From NCBI GenBank assembly GCA_937901915.1, contig CALGUD010000050.1:1-49267 (forward strand): a DNA stretch of 49,267 nucleotides. Direction: 5' to 3'. This document shows, piece by piece, positions 1 to 7,818 of this stretch (positions within the stretch are counted from its first letter, which is position 1; every line of letters begins with the position of its first letter). The notes under the pieces are model-generated. The model worked only from the letters and a program-made list of their open reading frames with translations, ran no database searches and was not told the DNA's origin. Source of the stretch: an uncultured Flavobacteriaceae bacterium (GTDB lineage: Bacteria > Bacteroidota > Bacteroidia > Flavobacteriales > Flavobacteriaceae). The translations under genes and the position numbers were made by a program.

Positions 1-1
1 G

Positions 2-304
2 GGTTCTATTAGAATTCACAACAGGGAACTTCAAAGCAGAATGTTCTCTTTATTAGGGTTCACCAAAGAGCAGGCCCAGGCACAATTTGGTTTTTTAATG
101 GATGCTTTTCAGTACGGTGCCCCGCCCCATGGTGGTTTGGCTTTTGGTTTTGACAGGTTAGTGGCTATTTTAGGCGGACAGGAAACCATCCGGGATTTTA
201 TTGCTTTCCCAAAAAACAATTCGGGCCGTGATGTTATGATAGATGCACCATCGCCCATAGATAAAGAACAGCTAAATGAGTTACATATAAAACTTGATTT
301 ATAA
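2..304 (+). CDS. aspS: Aspartate--tRNA ligase, C-terminal end (partial)
   Basis: This is the last 100 codons of a gene that begins outside the window; the frame is open from base 2. The piece carries class II synthetase motif 3 (GGLAFGFDRLVAIL), which binds ATP in the active site. The tail FPKNNSGRDVMIDAPSPID is typical of bacterial-type AspRS. The enzyme charges tRNA-Asp in the cytoplasm. A methionine at base 41 is internal and not a start. A hairpin terminator follows the stop directly, so aspS probably ends its transcript here. Identification rests on motif 3 and the characteristic tail and is firm. Confidence 0.93.
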   Translation, partial: GSIRIHNRELQSRMFSLLGFTKEQAQAQFGFLMDAFQYGAPPHGGLAFGFDRLVAILGGQETIRDFIAFPKNNSGRDVMIDAPSPIDKEQLNELHIKLDL

Positions 305-309
305 TATTA

Positions 310-335
310 AAATCCTGCTCTATAGCGGGATTTTT
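310..335 (+). terminator. Intrinsic terminator of aspS
   Basis: AAATCCTGC (310-318) pairs with GCGGGATTT (325-333) through one G-U wobble and a 6-nt loop, and is followed by a T-rich tail. It starts six bases after the aspS stop codon. Confidence 0.8.
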
Positions 336-348
336 AATAAATTTAGAT

Positions 349-2139
349 ATGCAAGGCCAAAAAAAAACACTGCTAACACGCTTTTTTATATGGAGGCATA
401 AGAATATTTCCAATAAAAATTTCTTATACATACTCAGTATTTTAGTTGGGTTACTGTCTGGTTTGGCTGCTCTGATTTTAAAAAGCCTCACTTTTTTTAT
501 TCAAACTTTTCTGGAAAAGGGGATTATCTTTTCTCAGAATCATTTGTACTTCATATTACCATTAATCGGATTATTTCTGGTGTATTTAATTTCTAAGTAC
601 ATCTTTAAGCGAGAATCTACTTTGGCTATTACTTCCATTCTCCATAGCATTTCCAAAAAGAATGGTTTAATAGCATTTTCTAAAATATATACCCCTTTAA
701 TACTGGCTCCGTTAACAGTTGGGTTTGGTGGATCAACAGGATTGCTGGGCCCGGCAGCCGAGTCTGGTTCTGCAATAGCATCTAACCTAAGTAAACTCTT
801 TCATGTAGATAGTAAAACCAGGTTGTTATTGGTGGGTTGTGCTTCTGCTGCGGCAATTTCATCTGTTTTTAAATCGCCTATTGCTGCTATTATTTTTGCA
901 GTGGAAGTGTTTAGCCTGGACCTAACATTTGCATCTCTTATTCCTTTATTGCTGGCCTCTGTATCCGCAGTAATAACCTCCTATTTTTTTTATGGAGATG
1001 CTGTTTTGTTTGAGTTTTTCATCACCGAAAAATTTGAAATTAAAGACACCTTCTATTATATCCTATTAGGAGTTGGAACCGCATTCGCATCTATTTACTT
1101 TACTAAAATGTACTTTGCAATAATGAAGCTTTTTAACCGGTTTAACACTGCTTTTGCCAGGTTAATTGCAGGGGGCTTAACCATAGGTGTGATCGTTTAC
1201 TTTTTTCCGGCTCTCTATGGTGAAGGTTTTGGCTTTATAAATAACTTACTTGCCGGTGATCATGAAAGAGCTCTTGGAGAAAACCCTTTTCATATGTTTA
1301 TGGATAATATATGGGTAATTATAGCATTACTTTTTGGAGTTACCATATTAAAAACAATAGCAATGACTGCCACATTAGCTTCAGGAGGAGCGGGGGGTAC
1401 ATTTATCCCTACGTTGATAATGGGCAGTGCTTTGGGAAATATTTTTGCCAAAGTGATGAATAATATTGGCCTTAACTTAAATGTTTCAGAAATAAATTTT
1501 ACACTGGTTGGTATGGCAGGGTTAGTAGCAGGGGTTTTACACGCCCCCTTAACAGCTATCTTCCTTATTGCAGAGATTACAGGCGGTTACGGCCTGTTTA
1601 TACCACTAATGATTACTTGTGCTATTTCGTTCCTGATTACAAAGAACACACTGGATTATAGCATTTACACACGTGAATTGGCTGAAAAAGGGGAACTGAT
1701 AACCCATAATAAAGATCAGACCATATTAAATTTCATGAAGCTGGAGTCTATTATTGAGGATGATTTTGTTACCATAGACAGGGAAATGAATTTAGGGGAA
1801 ATGCTCCATAACGGAGTAGCAAAATCGTCCCGAAATCTCTTTCCGGTTATTAATGACGAGCGCGAACTTGAAGGTATTATTCTTTTGGATGATATCCGGG
1901 AATTAATGTTTGATAAATCCTTTTATGATACGGCCATGGTAAAGGATCTCATGCATGATGCCCCCGAATATATTATTTATGAAGATGATAATATGAAAGG
2001 GGTAATGAAAAAATTTCAGGATACAGGTGCATGGAACTTACCTGTAATTAAAAATGGAAAGTATTTTGGCTTTGTTTCAAAATCCAAGTTGTTAACCGCG
2101 TATCGAAGAAAACTCATTAATTTTACAGAAGATTATTGA
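349..2139 (+). CDS. CLC-family chloride channel protein with C-terminal CBS pair
   Basis: A 596-residue membrane protein. Residues about 20-440 form the CLC core with many hydrophobic helices; about 460-590 form two CBS domains, which in other CLC proteins bind nucleotides and tune gating. The helix-N signature GGTFIP (about 349-354) is intact. The helix-F motif, usually GREGP, reads GLLGP (131-135), so the gating glutamate is leucine (L133). The inner proton glutamate position also appears replaced: FAVEVF (183-188) has valine where E. coli ClcA has E203. No clear GSGIP is present. By family knowledge these changes fit a passive anion channel rather than a Cl-/H+ exchanger. The small gene at 2148 follows immediately and is probably co-transcribed. 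Confidence 0.9.
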   Translation: MQGQKKTLLTRFFIWRHKNISNKNFLYILSILVGLLSGLAALILKSLTFFIQTFLEKGIIFSQNHLYFILPLIGLFLVYLISKYIFKRESTLAITSILHSISKKNGLIAFSKIYTPLILAPLTVGFGGSTGLLGPAAESGSAIASNLSKLFHVDSKTRLLLVGCASAAAISSVFKSPIAAIIFAVEVFSLDLTFASLIPLLLASVSAVITSYFFYGDAVLFEFFITEKFEIKDTFYYILLGVGTAFASIYFTKMYFAIMKLFNRFNTAFARLIAGGLTIGVIVYFFPALYGEGFGFINNLLAGDHERALGENPFHMFMDNIWVIIALLFGVTILKTIAMTATLASGGAGGTFIPTLIMGSALGNIFAKVMNNIGLNLNVSEINFTLVGMAGLVAGVLHAPLTAIFLIAEITGGYGLFIPLMITCAISFLITKNTLDYSIYTRELAEKGELITHNKDQTILNFMKLESIIEDDFVTIDREMNLGEMLHNGVAKSSRNLFPVINDERELEGIILLDDIRELMFDKSFYDTAMVKDLMHDAPEYIIYEDDNMKGVMKKFQDTGAWNLPVIKNGKYFGFVSKSKLLTAYRRKLINFTEDY

Positions 2140-2147
2140 TATTGGTT

Positions 2148-2405
2148 ATGATGAAAAAAATAATTTTAATCATATTTGTTGGAATCATCACAGCAATTTT
2201 AACCGGATTTTATATAAAAAGTACCGGAGATGAGCTAACAGGTGATCGGATTATTGGTATTGCTGTACTCTCTATTGCATTTATTTTAATGCCTCTTTTT
2301 ATATATTACAGGTCTAAAGGAAAGAAATTTAAAGACTACATGCTCACTCAGGAAAACCTCGATAAAATGCGCAATAAGAAGGGTCAAAGACCTGAAAATG
2401 AGTAA
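2148..2405 (+). CDS. Small membrane protein, unknown function
   Basis: About 85 residues with two hydrophobic segments (roughly 3-23 and 34-55) and a lysine-rich, polar tail. An in-frame TTG at 2136 overlaps the CLC stop, but the ATGATG at 2148-2153, followed by lysine codons and a hydrophobic run, looks like the true start. It lies nine bases after the CLC gene and is probably in the same transcript. I recognise no family. Small two-helix proteins of this sort are common in flavobacteria and may be accessory to the upstream channel, but that is only inference from position. Confidence 0.7.
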   Translation: MMKKIILIIFVGIITAILTGFYIKSTGDELTGDRIIGIAVLSIAFILMPLFIYYRSKGKKFKDYMLTQENLDKMRNKKGQRPENE

Positions 2406-2488
2406 TTTTGTTAAAGAAAGTACCTTAATTTAACATAAGATATCATTATAAATGCTAACTTAGTACTTTAACATTTATATTAATTACA

Positions 2489-2680
2489 ATGACTGGTACA
2501 GTAAAATTTTTTAACGAATCAAAAGGTTTTGGTTTTATAACCAACGATGCAACCGGAAAAGACATCTTCGTACATGTTTCATCTCTAAACGGAACACAAC
2601 TTAACGAAGGAGACAAAGTAGAATATGAAGAAGAAGAAGGAAGAAAAGGAAAAGTAGCCGCACAGGTACAGGTCCTTTAA
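2489..2680 (+). CDS. Cold-shock protein, CspA family
   Basis: A 63-residue single cold-shock domain. RNP1 is KGFGFI (about residues 12-17) and RNP2 is DIFVHVS (about 25-31); these bind single-stranded RNA or DNA. Proteins of this family melt RNA structure and often act as chaperones for mRNA in cold or stress. Length and motif spacing match the family. The gene is monocistronic with an AT-rich leader of about 80 bases. A shared hairpin terminator separates it from tadA on the other strand. Whether this copy is cold-induced cannot be told from the sequence. Confidence 0.95.
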   Translation: MTGTVKFFNESKGFGFITNDATGKDIFVHVSSLNGTQLNEGDKVEYEEEEGRKGKVAAQVQVL

Positions 2681-2706
2681 ATATATTTTATTTTGATTAT
2701 GATCTA

Positions 2707-2729
2707 AAATGCGGCCCCGGGTCGCATTT
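2707..2729. terminator. Bidirectional terminator between csp and tadA
   Basis: AAATGCG (2707-2713) pairs with CGCATTT (2723-2729) around a GC-rich loop. It lies between two convergent genes, with T-rich sequence on both exits, so it can serve both. Confidence 0.75.
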
Positions 2730-2734
2730 CTTAT

Positions 2735-3184
2735 TTAATTTAAATTCCTTTTTTGAATAAAAAATTGTTTCAGGATATCTGAAGTCTCTTTTTCCAGAAC
2801 ACCTCCTTTTATTAGAGTTTTAGGATGTATTTTCCCGCCCATTCCCGTAAAGCCTCTATGTGGATCCTTTGCCCCATATACAATATTAGATATCTGGCTC
2901 CAGTACAATGCCCCGGCACACATCTGGCAAGGTTCTAAGGTTACATACAGGGTGCAGTTGGTTAAATATTTTCCTCCCAGAAAATTAGCCGCAGCAGTTA
3001 TTGCCTGCATTTCGGCATGGGCAGTTACATCGGTAAGGGTCTGGGTAAGGTTATGGGCCCTGGCTATTATTTTATTGTCAATAACAATAACAGCACCCAC
3101 AGGTATCTCTCCTTTTTCAAAAGCAGCTTCAGCTTCCTGTAGCGCCTTTTTCATAAAATAAATGTCGTCAAAAGGTTTCAGCAT
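2735..3184 (-). CDS. tadA: tRNA-specific adenosine deaminase
   Basis: A 149-residue zinc deaminase of the cytidine/deoxycytidylate deaminase fold. HAEMQAI supplies the zinc histidine and the proton-shuttle glutamate, and PCQMC the two zinc cysteines. This spacing and length fit TadA, which converts A34 to inosine in the tRNA-Arg(ACG) anticodon in the cytoplasm. A perfect -7 box (TATTTTTG on the minus strand, 3196-3189) lies only five bases before the ATG, so the mRNA would have almost no leader. The gene is divergent from dxs. The window has a second zinc deaminase (20979-21413) that looks like dCMP deaminase. Confidence 0.92.
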   Translation of the reverse strand: MLKPFDDIYFMKKALQEAEAAFEKGEIPVGAVIVIDNKIIARAHNLTQTLTDVTAHAEMQAITAAANFLGGKYLTNCTLYVTLEPCQMCAGALYWSQISNIVYGAKDPHRGFTGMGGKIHPKTLIKGGVLEKETSDILKQFFIQKRNLN

Positions 3185-3188
3185 AAAA

Positions 3189-3196
3189 CAAAAATA
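3189..3196 (-). promoter_or_regulatory. -7 promoter element of tadA
   Basis: Minus strand reads TATTTTTG, a full match to the Bacteroidota -7 consensus TAnnTTTG. No TTTG stands at the expected 19-bp spacing. The predicted start of transcription nearly coincides with the tadA ATG. Confidence 0.5.
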
Positions 3197-3283
3197 CGAT
3201 TTAGATACTATTGGCAGAAGGTTTGACTAAGGTTTTTAAAATCAATTCCGTTGATATTCAAAAATTATCACAACTAAATAGTT

Positions 3284-3291
3284 TAATTTTG
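3284..3291 (+). promoter_or_regulatory. -7 promoter element of dxs
   Basis: TAATTTTG matches TAnnTTTG in full. It ends ten bases before the dxs ATG (3302), which implies a leader of only a few nucleotides. No good -33 TTTG is visible at 19 bp. Confidence 0.5.
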
Positions 3292-3301
3292 CATCGTAAT
3301 T

Positions 3302-5077
3302 ATGGACGCTAAAGTATTATCATCTATCAACGCTCCTGCAGATCTTAAAAAGATTCCTGTTGGTGAACTTTCTCAAGTTGCTAAAGAACTCCGTGAGTTT
3401 ATTATTGAGGTGGTGTCAACTAAAGAAGGCCATCTTGGAGCTAGTCTTGGCGTTGTAGAGCTTACAATTGCCCTCCATTTTGTGTTCAACACTCCACACG
3501 ACCTCCTGGTATGGGATGTAGGGCATCAAGCCTACGGACATAAAATCTTAACCGGGCGAAGAGATGAATTTCATACAAACCGGCAATTAAACGGTATCAG
3601 CGGATTCCCAAAAATAAAAGAAAGTGTATATGATGCCTTTGGTACCGGACACAGTTCTACTTCCATTTCTGCTGCTTTAGGAATGGCTATCGCATCAAAA
3701 ATTAAGGGGGACTTAGAAAAACACCATATCGCAGTAATTGGAGATGCATCCATTGCCAGCGGGATGGCTTTTGAAGGTTTAAATCATGCAGGGGTATCAG
3801 ACGCCAATTTGCTCATAGTGCTGAATGATAATGCCATTGGGATTGATCCCAGTGTAGGAGCCGTAAAAAAATATTTAACCAATGTGAAGAGAGATAAAAG
3901 GTTAGCGGCACAAAATAATATCATTAAAGCATTAAATTTTGACTATTCAGGCCCTATTGACGGGCATGATATTCCAAAACTGATCGATGAATTAAAACGC
4001 CTCCAAAAAATAAAAGGACCCAAATTTTTACACATCATCACCACAAAGGGAAAAGGTTTAAAAAAAGCAGAGGAAGACCAGGTAAAATACCATGCACCGG
4101 GAAAATTTGATAAAAATACAGGTGAAACACCTCCTAAAACAGGTGAAATATTGTCTCCCAAATTCCAGGATGTTTTTGGTATTACACTGGTAGAACTTGC
4201 CAAAAAAAATAAAAAAATAGTCGGCATTACACCTGCTATGCCTACGGGAAGTTCACTTAAATTCATGATGGATGCCATCCCGGAGAGAGCTTTTGATGTA
4301 GGTATAGCCGAACAGCATGCCGTAACCATGGCCGCAGGTATGACAACACAAGGACTCATTCCCTTTTGTACAATCTATTCAACGTTTTTGCAGCGGGCCT
4401 ATGACCAGGTAATACACGATGTGGCCTTACAGGGTTTACCGGTAATATTCTGCCTGGACAGGGCCGGATTAGTAGGCCAGGACGGGGCTACCCATCACGG
4501 GGTTTTTGATATTGCATATTTGCGGTGTATTCCCGATTTTATCATTTTTTCACCGCGAAATGAAATTGAATTACGAAACATTATGTACACGGCACAACTT
4601 GGTTTAAAACGTCCCATCGCCATCCGATATCCACGTGGCAGGGGTGAAATTATACACTGGCAAATGCCTTTTGAAAAAATTGAAATTGGCAAAGGTGTAC
4701 AATTAAAAGAAGGGTCTGAAATTGCAATTTTATCAATAGGAAATATTGCAAATACTGTTACTAAATCTATTCATAGTCTAAATGACGGTGATAAAATTGC
4801 TCATTTTGACATGCGTTTTATAAAACCCCTGGATGAAAAGTTATTGCATAAAATACTCACAGGGTACAAAACAGTGGTAACAATAGAGGATGGAGTTATA
4901 AAAGGCGGATTTGGAAGTGCTGTGGCTGAGTTTATGATTACAAACGGATATAAAAATAATTTGAAAATATTAGGTGTGCCGGATACTTTTTTAGAACATG
5001 CAACCGTTGAAGAGCTACATGCAATGTCAGGGTTAGATTGTAAAAGTATTGCTAAAATAATTATATCACTTTTATAG
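3302..5077 (+). CDS. dxs: 1-deoxy-D-xylulose-5-phosphate synthase
   Basis: A 591-residue transketolase-like, thiamine diphosphate-dependent enzyme that condenses pyruvate with glyceraldehyde 3-phosphate, the first step of the MEP isoprenoid pathway, in the cytoplasm. Domain I includes GTGHSSTSISAALG and the cofactor motif GDASIASGMAFEGLNHAG, ending in NDN. Domain II includes DVGIAEQHAVTMAAG and DRAGLVGQDGATHHG, the latter typical of Dxs. The C-terminal transketolase domain ends in an IPDTFLEH-like stretch (VPDTFLEHA). It is slightly shorter than the usual 620 residues. The cofactor motif has DAS where many bacteria have DGA. The putative promoter abuts the start codon. Confidence 0.95.
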   Translation: MDAKVLSSINAPADLKKIPVGELSQVAKELREFIIEVVSTKEGHLGASLGVVELTIALHFVFNTPHDLLVWDVGHQAYGHKILTGRRDEFHTNRQLNGISGFPKIKESVYDAFGTGHSSTSISAALGMAIASKIKGDLEKHHIAVIGDASIASGMAFEGLNHAGVSDANLLIVLNDNAIGIDPSVGAVKKYLTNVKRDKRLAAQNNIIKALNFDYSGPIDGHDIPKLIDELKRLQKIKGPKFLHIITTKGKGLKKAEEDQVKYHAPGKFDKNTGETPPKTGEILSPKFQDVFGITLVELAKKNKKIVGITPAMPTGSSLKFMMDAIPERAFDVGIAEQHAVTMAAGMTTQGLIPFCTIYSTFLQRAYDQVIHDVALQGLPVIFCLDRAGLVGQDGATHHGVFDIAYLRCIPDFIIFSPRNEIELRNIMYTAQLGLKRPIAIRYPRGRGEIIHWQMPFEKIEIGKGVQLKEGSEIAILSIGNIANTVTKSIHSLNDGDKIAHFDMRFIKPLDEKLLHKILTGYKTVVTIEDGVIKGGFGSAVAEFMITNGYKNNLKILGVPDTFLEHATVEELHAMSGLDCKSIAKIIISLL

Positions 5078-5117
5078 TATACGCTTTTTTACCAATTTTG
5101 CATTTTAAATCAATCTA

Positions 5118-6152
5118 ATGAAATTAAAGATTTGTTTACTGTTTTTTCTGTTTATGAACCTGGTTATTGCTCAAAAAAATGAGAGCCAGATACTTGGGAA
5201 AAAACCGGCCCCCGAAATTCCTTTAATAATAAAAAGAGATACATTAGACCTTGCCAGGCTTCTGGACACAGTTGTTCCCGATGCCCCTGTTGTGCCACGA
5301 TGGAATTTGGTTAACAGTGTTGCACTCAAAATCAGTGAGGCTGCGTTTGTTAATTGGAATGCAGGAGGTAATAATTCCATAACGGCTATTGGTAATGCCA
5401 ATTTCAGACGGCAATACAAACACAAAGATTTACTTTGGAACAGTGAAATGTTGCTCAGTTACGGGTTAAATTCGCAGGAAGGCCAACAAATACGAAAAAG
5501 CGAAGATAATATACAATTAACTTCTTCTTTTGGGTACAGGACCAAAAAACTTTCAAACTGGTACTTTTCAGCAAAAGGGAATTTTCAAACACAATTTGCC
5601 AACGGTTATAGCTATCCTAACAGGGATGTTCCCATATCCCGGTTTATGGCACCCGGATATTTATTTATTGGGGTCGGAAGTGAATACTCACCAACTGAGA
5701 AAGATTTTAATCTGTACTTATCGCCTGCAACTTTAAAATCTACATTTGTTCTGGATCAAAATTTAGCAGATCAAGGTTCATTTGGTGTTACCCCTGCAGA
5801 ATATGATGATGATGGTAACCGGATAAAGCAAGGCGAAAATGTGAGGTCTGAGTTAGGTGCCTTTATTACCAGCTTATGGGTAGAAGAGATTACTAAAAAT
5901 ATTTTTATATCAAACAGGATAAATTTATATTCTGATTATTTAAACAATTTTGGCAATATTGATGTTGATTGGGAATTAAATTTAGAATTGGTTGTGAATG
6001 AATATGTAAGAGCCAATCTCGGGCTTCACCTGCGATACGATGATGATGTGAAATTTAAGGAACGTATAGGCGATGATGGAGAAGCCATTGCATACAGCCC
6101 GAAAACACAACTAAAACAAATTTTAGGCGTAGGTGTTATGTATGCTTTTTAA
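5118..6152 (+). CDS. DUF3078 domain-containing outer-envelope protein
   Basis: A 344-residue protein with a cleavable signal peptide (about residues 1-18, ending VIAQ). The body, from about residue 60, has the DUF3078 signature WNLVNSVALKISEAAF and WNAGGNNS, followed by alternating strands and a C-terminal LGVGVMYAF ending in phenylalanine. That pattern suggests an outer-membrane beta-barrel. The family is widespread in Bacteroidota and has no settled function. It follows dxs by 40 bases and overlaps the convergent dGTPase gene by four bases at the stop codons. A near-match -7 box (CAATTTTG, 5093-5100) may give it its own promoter. Confidence 0.85.
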   Translation: MKLKICLLFFLFMNLVIAQKNESQILGKKPAPEIPLIIKRDTLDLARLLDTVVPDAPVVPRWNLVNSVALKISEAAFVNWNAGGNNSITAIGNANFRRQYKHKDLLWNSEMLLSYGLNSQEGQQIRKSEDNIQLTSSFGYRTKKLSNWYFSAKGNFQTQFANGYSYPNRDVPISRFMAPGYLFIGVGSEYSPTEKDFNLYLSPATLKSTFVLDQNLADQGSFGVTPAEYDDDGNRIKQGENVRSELGAFITSLWVEEITKNIFISNRINLYSDYLNNFGNIDVDWELNLELVVNEYVRANLGLHLRYDDDVKFKERIGDDGEAIAYSPKTQLKQILGVGVMYAF

Positions 6153-7498
6153 TTGTTAAAGTTTACACCATTTATTTTATTAAACAAATCAACCACCCTA
6201 CCATCTGTTAAGCTGGCCACATAACAGCTTGTCTTAAGTAACGCTTCATATTTTGAGATACTGTTGTTATTGAATTTTTGAGGTAAAAGGCTTAAAATAA
6301 GTTTATCATAGTTATTCTCGGTACCTTCTATTTTTCTCATAGATGAACGGGTAAATACATCTAGTATTTTTTCAATAATTGCATAACCGGCAATTTCCTT
6401 TTGTACTACATCATTACTTTTATAAACCTGTTCTACGCTTATATTAATTATATCTTCAATCTGTGCCTTGTACCTGGAATTTTCCAGCAGCGAACAATCA
6501 AAATCCCCCGCTAAAATAGCATCTTCGTTTTCAATAAAAATACGTGTGGCATCTTCAATGAGGGTATTAATGGATAAGGCCCTTAAATATCCTAATCTGT
6601 CTTCCCTGGTAGTAAGTGAATGATATTTATCGGTATTGATCTTATCTTTCACAAGTTTAATAAGATATTCCAGGGCATATTCTTCCTGGATCCAACCCAG
6701 GTTTATTCCGTCTTCAAAATCGATGATCGTATAACATATATCATCTGCCGCTTCAACAAGAAACGCCAGTGGATGCCTTGAAAAGGAAATATCATTACCC
6801 TTTCGGGTCTGTATTAGTCCCAATTCATTAGCAACTTCATTAAAAAAATCCTTTTCAGACTGAAAAAAACCAAACTTTTTGTCGGCTATGTGCCTGCTTG
6901 GCTTTTTTGGCAATGATTCTTTCGGATACTTTGTAAAAGCGCCCAACGTAGCATAGCTTAAGCGCAGCCCACCTTCTATTCCCTTCCTGCTTTCGGTTAA
7001 TATTTTAAATCCATTGGCATTACCTTCAAAATCAATAAGGTCCTGGTACTCCTTTTCAGTTAAGTATTGCTTGTAATTTTTTCCGTTTCCGGTTAAAAAA
7101 TATTCACCTATTGCCTTTTCACCGCTATGCCCAAACGGCGGATTCCCTATATCATGCGCCAATGCTGCCGCTGCAACTATGGCCCCAAAATCATTAAACT
7201 GGTAGCCATGTATTTCTTTTAAATCCGGATGTCTTTCCAATATTGATTTACCGGCTGCACGCCCTAAACTCCTTCCTACTACCGACACTTCCAGGCTATG
7301 TGTTAGCCGGGTGTGAACAAAATCAGTTTTAGATAACGGTATTACCTGTGTTTTATCCTGTAAACTTCTAAAAGCTGACGAAAATATGATACGGTCATAA
7401 TCTACCTCAAATCCTAAGCGTGTTTCATCCTGCTCTTTACGAATACGTTTGTTTTTGTCGCCAAAGCGTTTTAATGACAATAATTGTTCCCAGTACAT
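6149..7498 (-). CDS. dgt: Deoxyguanosinetriphosphate triphosphohydrolase
   Basis: About 449 residues of the HD-domain dNTPase family, which cleaves dGTP (and often other dNTPs) to deoxynucleoside and triphosphate and so shapes dNTP pools. The metal-binding HD signature is visible as HSLEVSVVGRSLG and ALAHDIGNPPFGHSGEKAI. The start is set at 7498 (MYWEQLLSLKRFGDK), the usual N-terminus of this flavobacterial family; an in-frame ATG at 7522 would add eight unconserved residues. Its 3' end overlaps the DUF3078 gene. The window also holds ribonucleotide reductase, dCMP deaminase and dut, but not in one operon. Confidence 0.92.
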   Translation of the reverse strand: MYWEQLLSLKRFGDKNKRIRKEQDETRLGFEVDYDRIIFSSAFRSLQDKTQVIPLSKTDFVHTRLTHSLEVSVVGRSLGRAAGKSILERHPDLKEIHGYQFNDFGAIVAAAALAHDIGNPPFGHSGEKAIGEYFLTGNGKNYKQYLTEKEYQDLIDFEGNANGFKILTESRKGIEGGLRLSYATLGAFTKYPKESLPKKPSRHIADKKFGFFQSEKDFFNEVANELGLIQTRKGNDISFSRHPLAFLVEAADDICYTIIDFEDGINLGWIQEEYALEYLIKLVKDKINTDKYHSLTTREDRLGYLRALSINTLIEDATRIFIENEDAILAGDFDCSLLENSRYKAQIEDIINISVEQVYKSNDVVQKEIAGYAIIEKILDVFTRSSMRKIEGTENNYDKLILSLLPQKFNNNSISKYEALLKTSCYVASLTDGRVVDLFNKINGVNFNN

Positions 7499-7639
7499 TG
7501 AATACAAATTTCTGTGTGACAAGATACACTAAATTAAAAAAATAAAGAGCGTTTTAAGCAGTAGGCTTAGGGTATTTAATTAATAATTATATAATATTAA
7601 CATTACATAGAAGTAAACAGAATAAACGACATTGCGACC

Positions 7640-7667
7640 GTCTTAAGACAATTATATTTTATATAAT
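7640..7667. promoter_or_regulatory. Two adjacent perfect palindromes in the dgt-porin intergenic region
   Basis: GTCTTAAGAC (7640-7649) is a perfect 10-bp palindrome. Directly after it, ATTATAT (7651-7657) pairs with ATATAAT (7661-7667) around TTT. They are part of the 320-bp gene-free region 7499-7818, which also holds the terminator and operator-like palindrome listed next. No open reading frame of note is present. Function unknown. Confidence 0.5.
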
Positions 7668-7698
7668 CGTTAGTTTTTGTCGACTGGATTATAGAAAG

Positions 7699-7730
7699 GG
7701 CTATCCTTGGCCGGGATAGCCTATTTTTGT
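7699..7730 (+). terminator. Orphan intrinsic terminator upstream of the porin
   Basis: GGCTATCC (7699-7706) pairs perfectly with GGATAGCC (7714-7721) across a 7-nt loop and is followed by TATTTTTGT. No gene on the plus strand precedes it within the intergenic region. It therefore either ends a short untranslated transcript or acts as an attenuator or insulator. Confidence 0.65.
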
Positions 7731-7750
7731 AATTTTATTTGACTTAATAG

Positions 7751-7779
7751 TAATGTTTAGTAAACATTAACTTAACATT
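7751..7779 (+). promoter_or_regulatory. Operator-like palindrome plus 11-bp direct repeat before the porin
   Basis: TAATGTTTAGTAAACATTA (7751-7769) is a perfect palindrome with 9-bp arms and one central base. Overlapping it, AAACATT (7762-7768) and TAACATT (7773-7779) form 7-bp direct repeats separated by 4 bp. That is the geometry of a PhoB box, although the sequence differs from the E. coli consensus. It lies 40 bp before a phosphate-type porin. Role inferred. Confidence 0.5.
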
Positions 7780-7818
7780 GTAATTGGTTCTTTGCAGTGA
7801 CAAAAACTAATAGGATTT

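Noticed and set aside
3943..4359. Minus-strand open frame of 138 codons
   Set aside because: It lies wholly inside dxs on the other strand and has no features of its own.
7499..7523. Eight-residue N-terminal extension of dgt from the ATG at 7522
   Set aside because: MYWEQLLSLKRFG is the usual start in this family.
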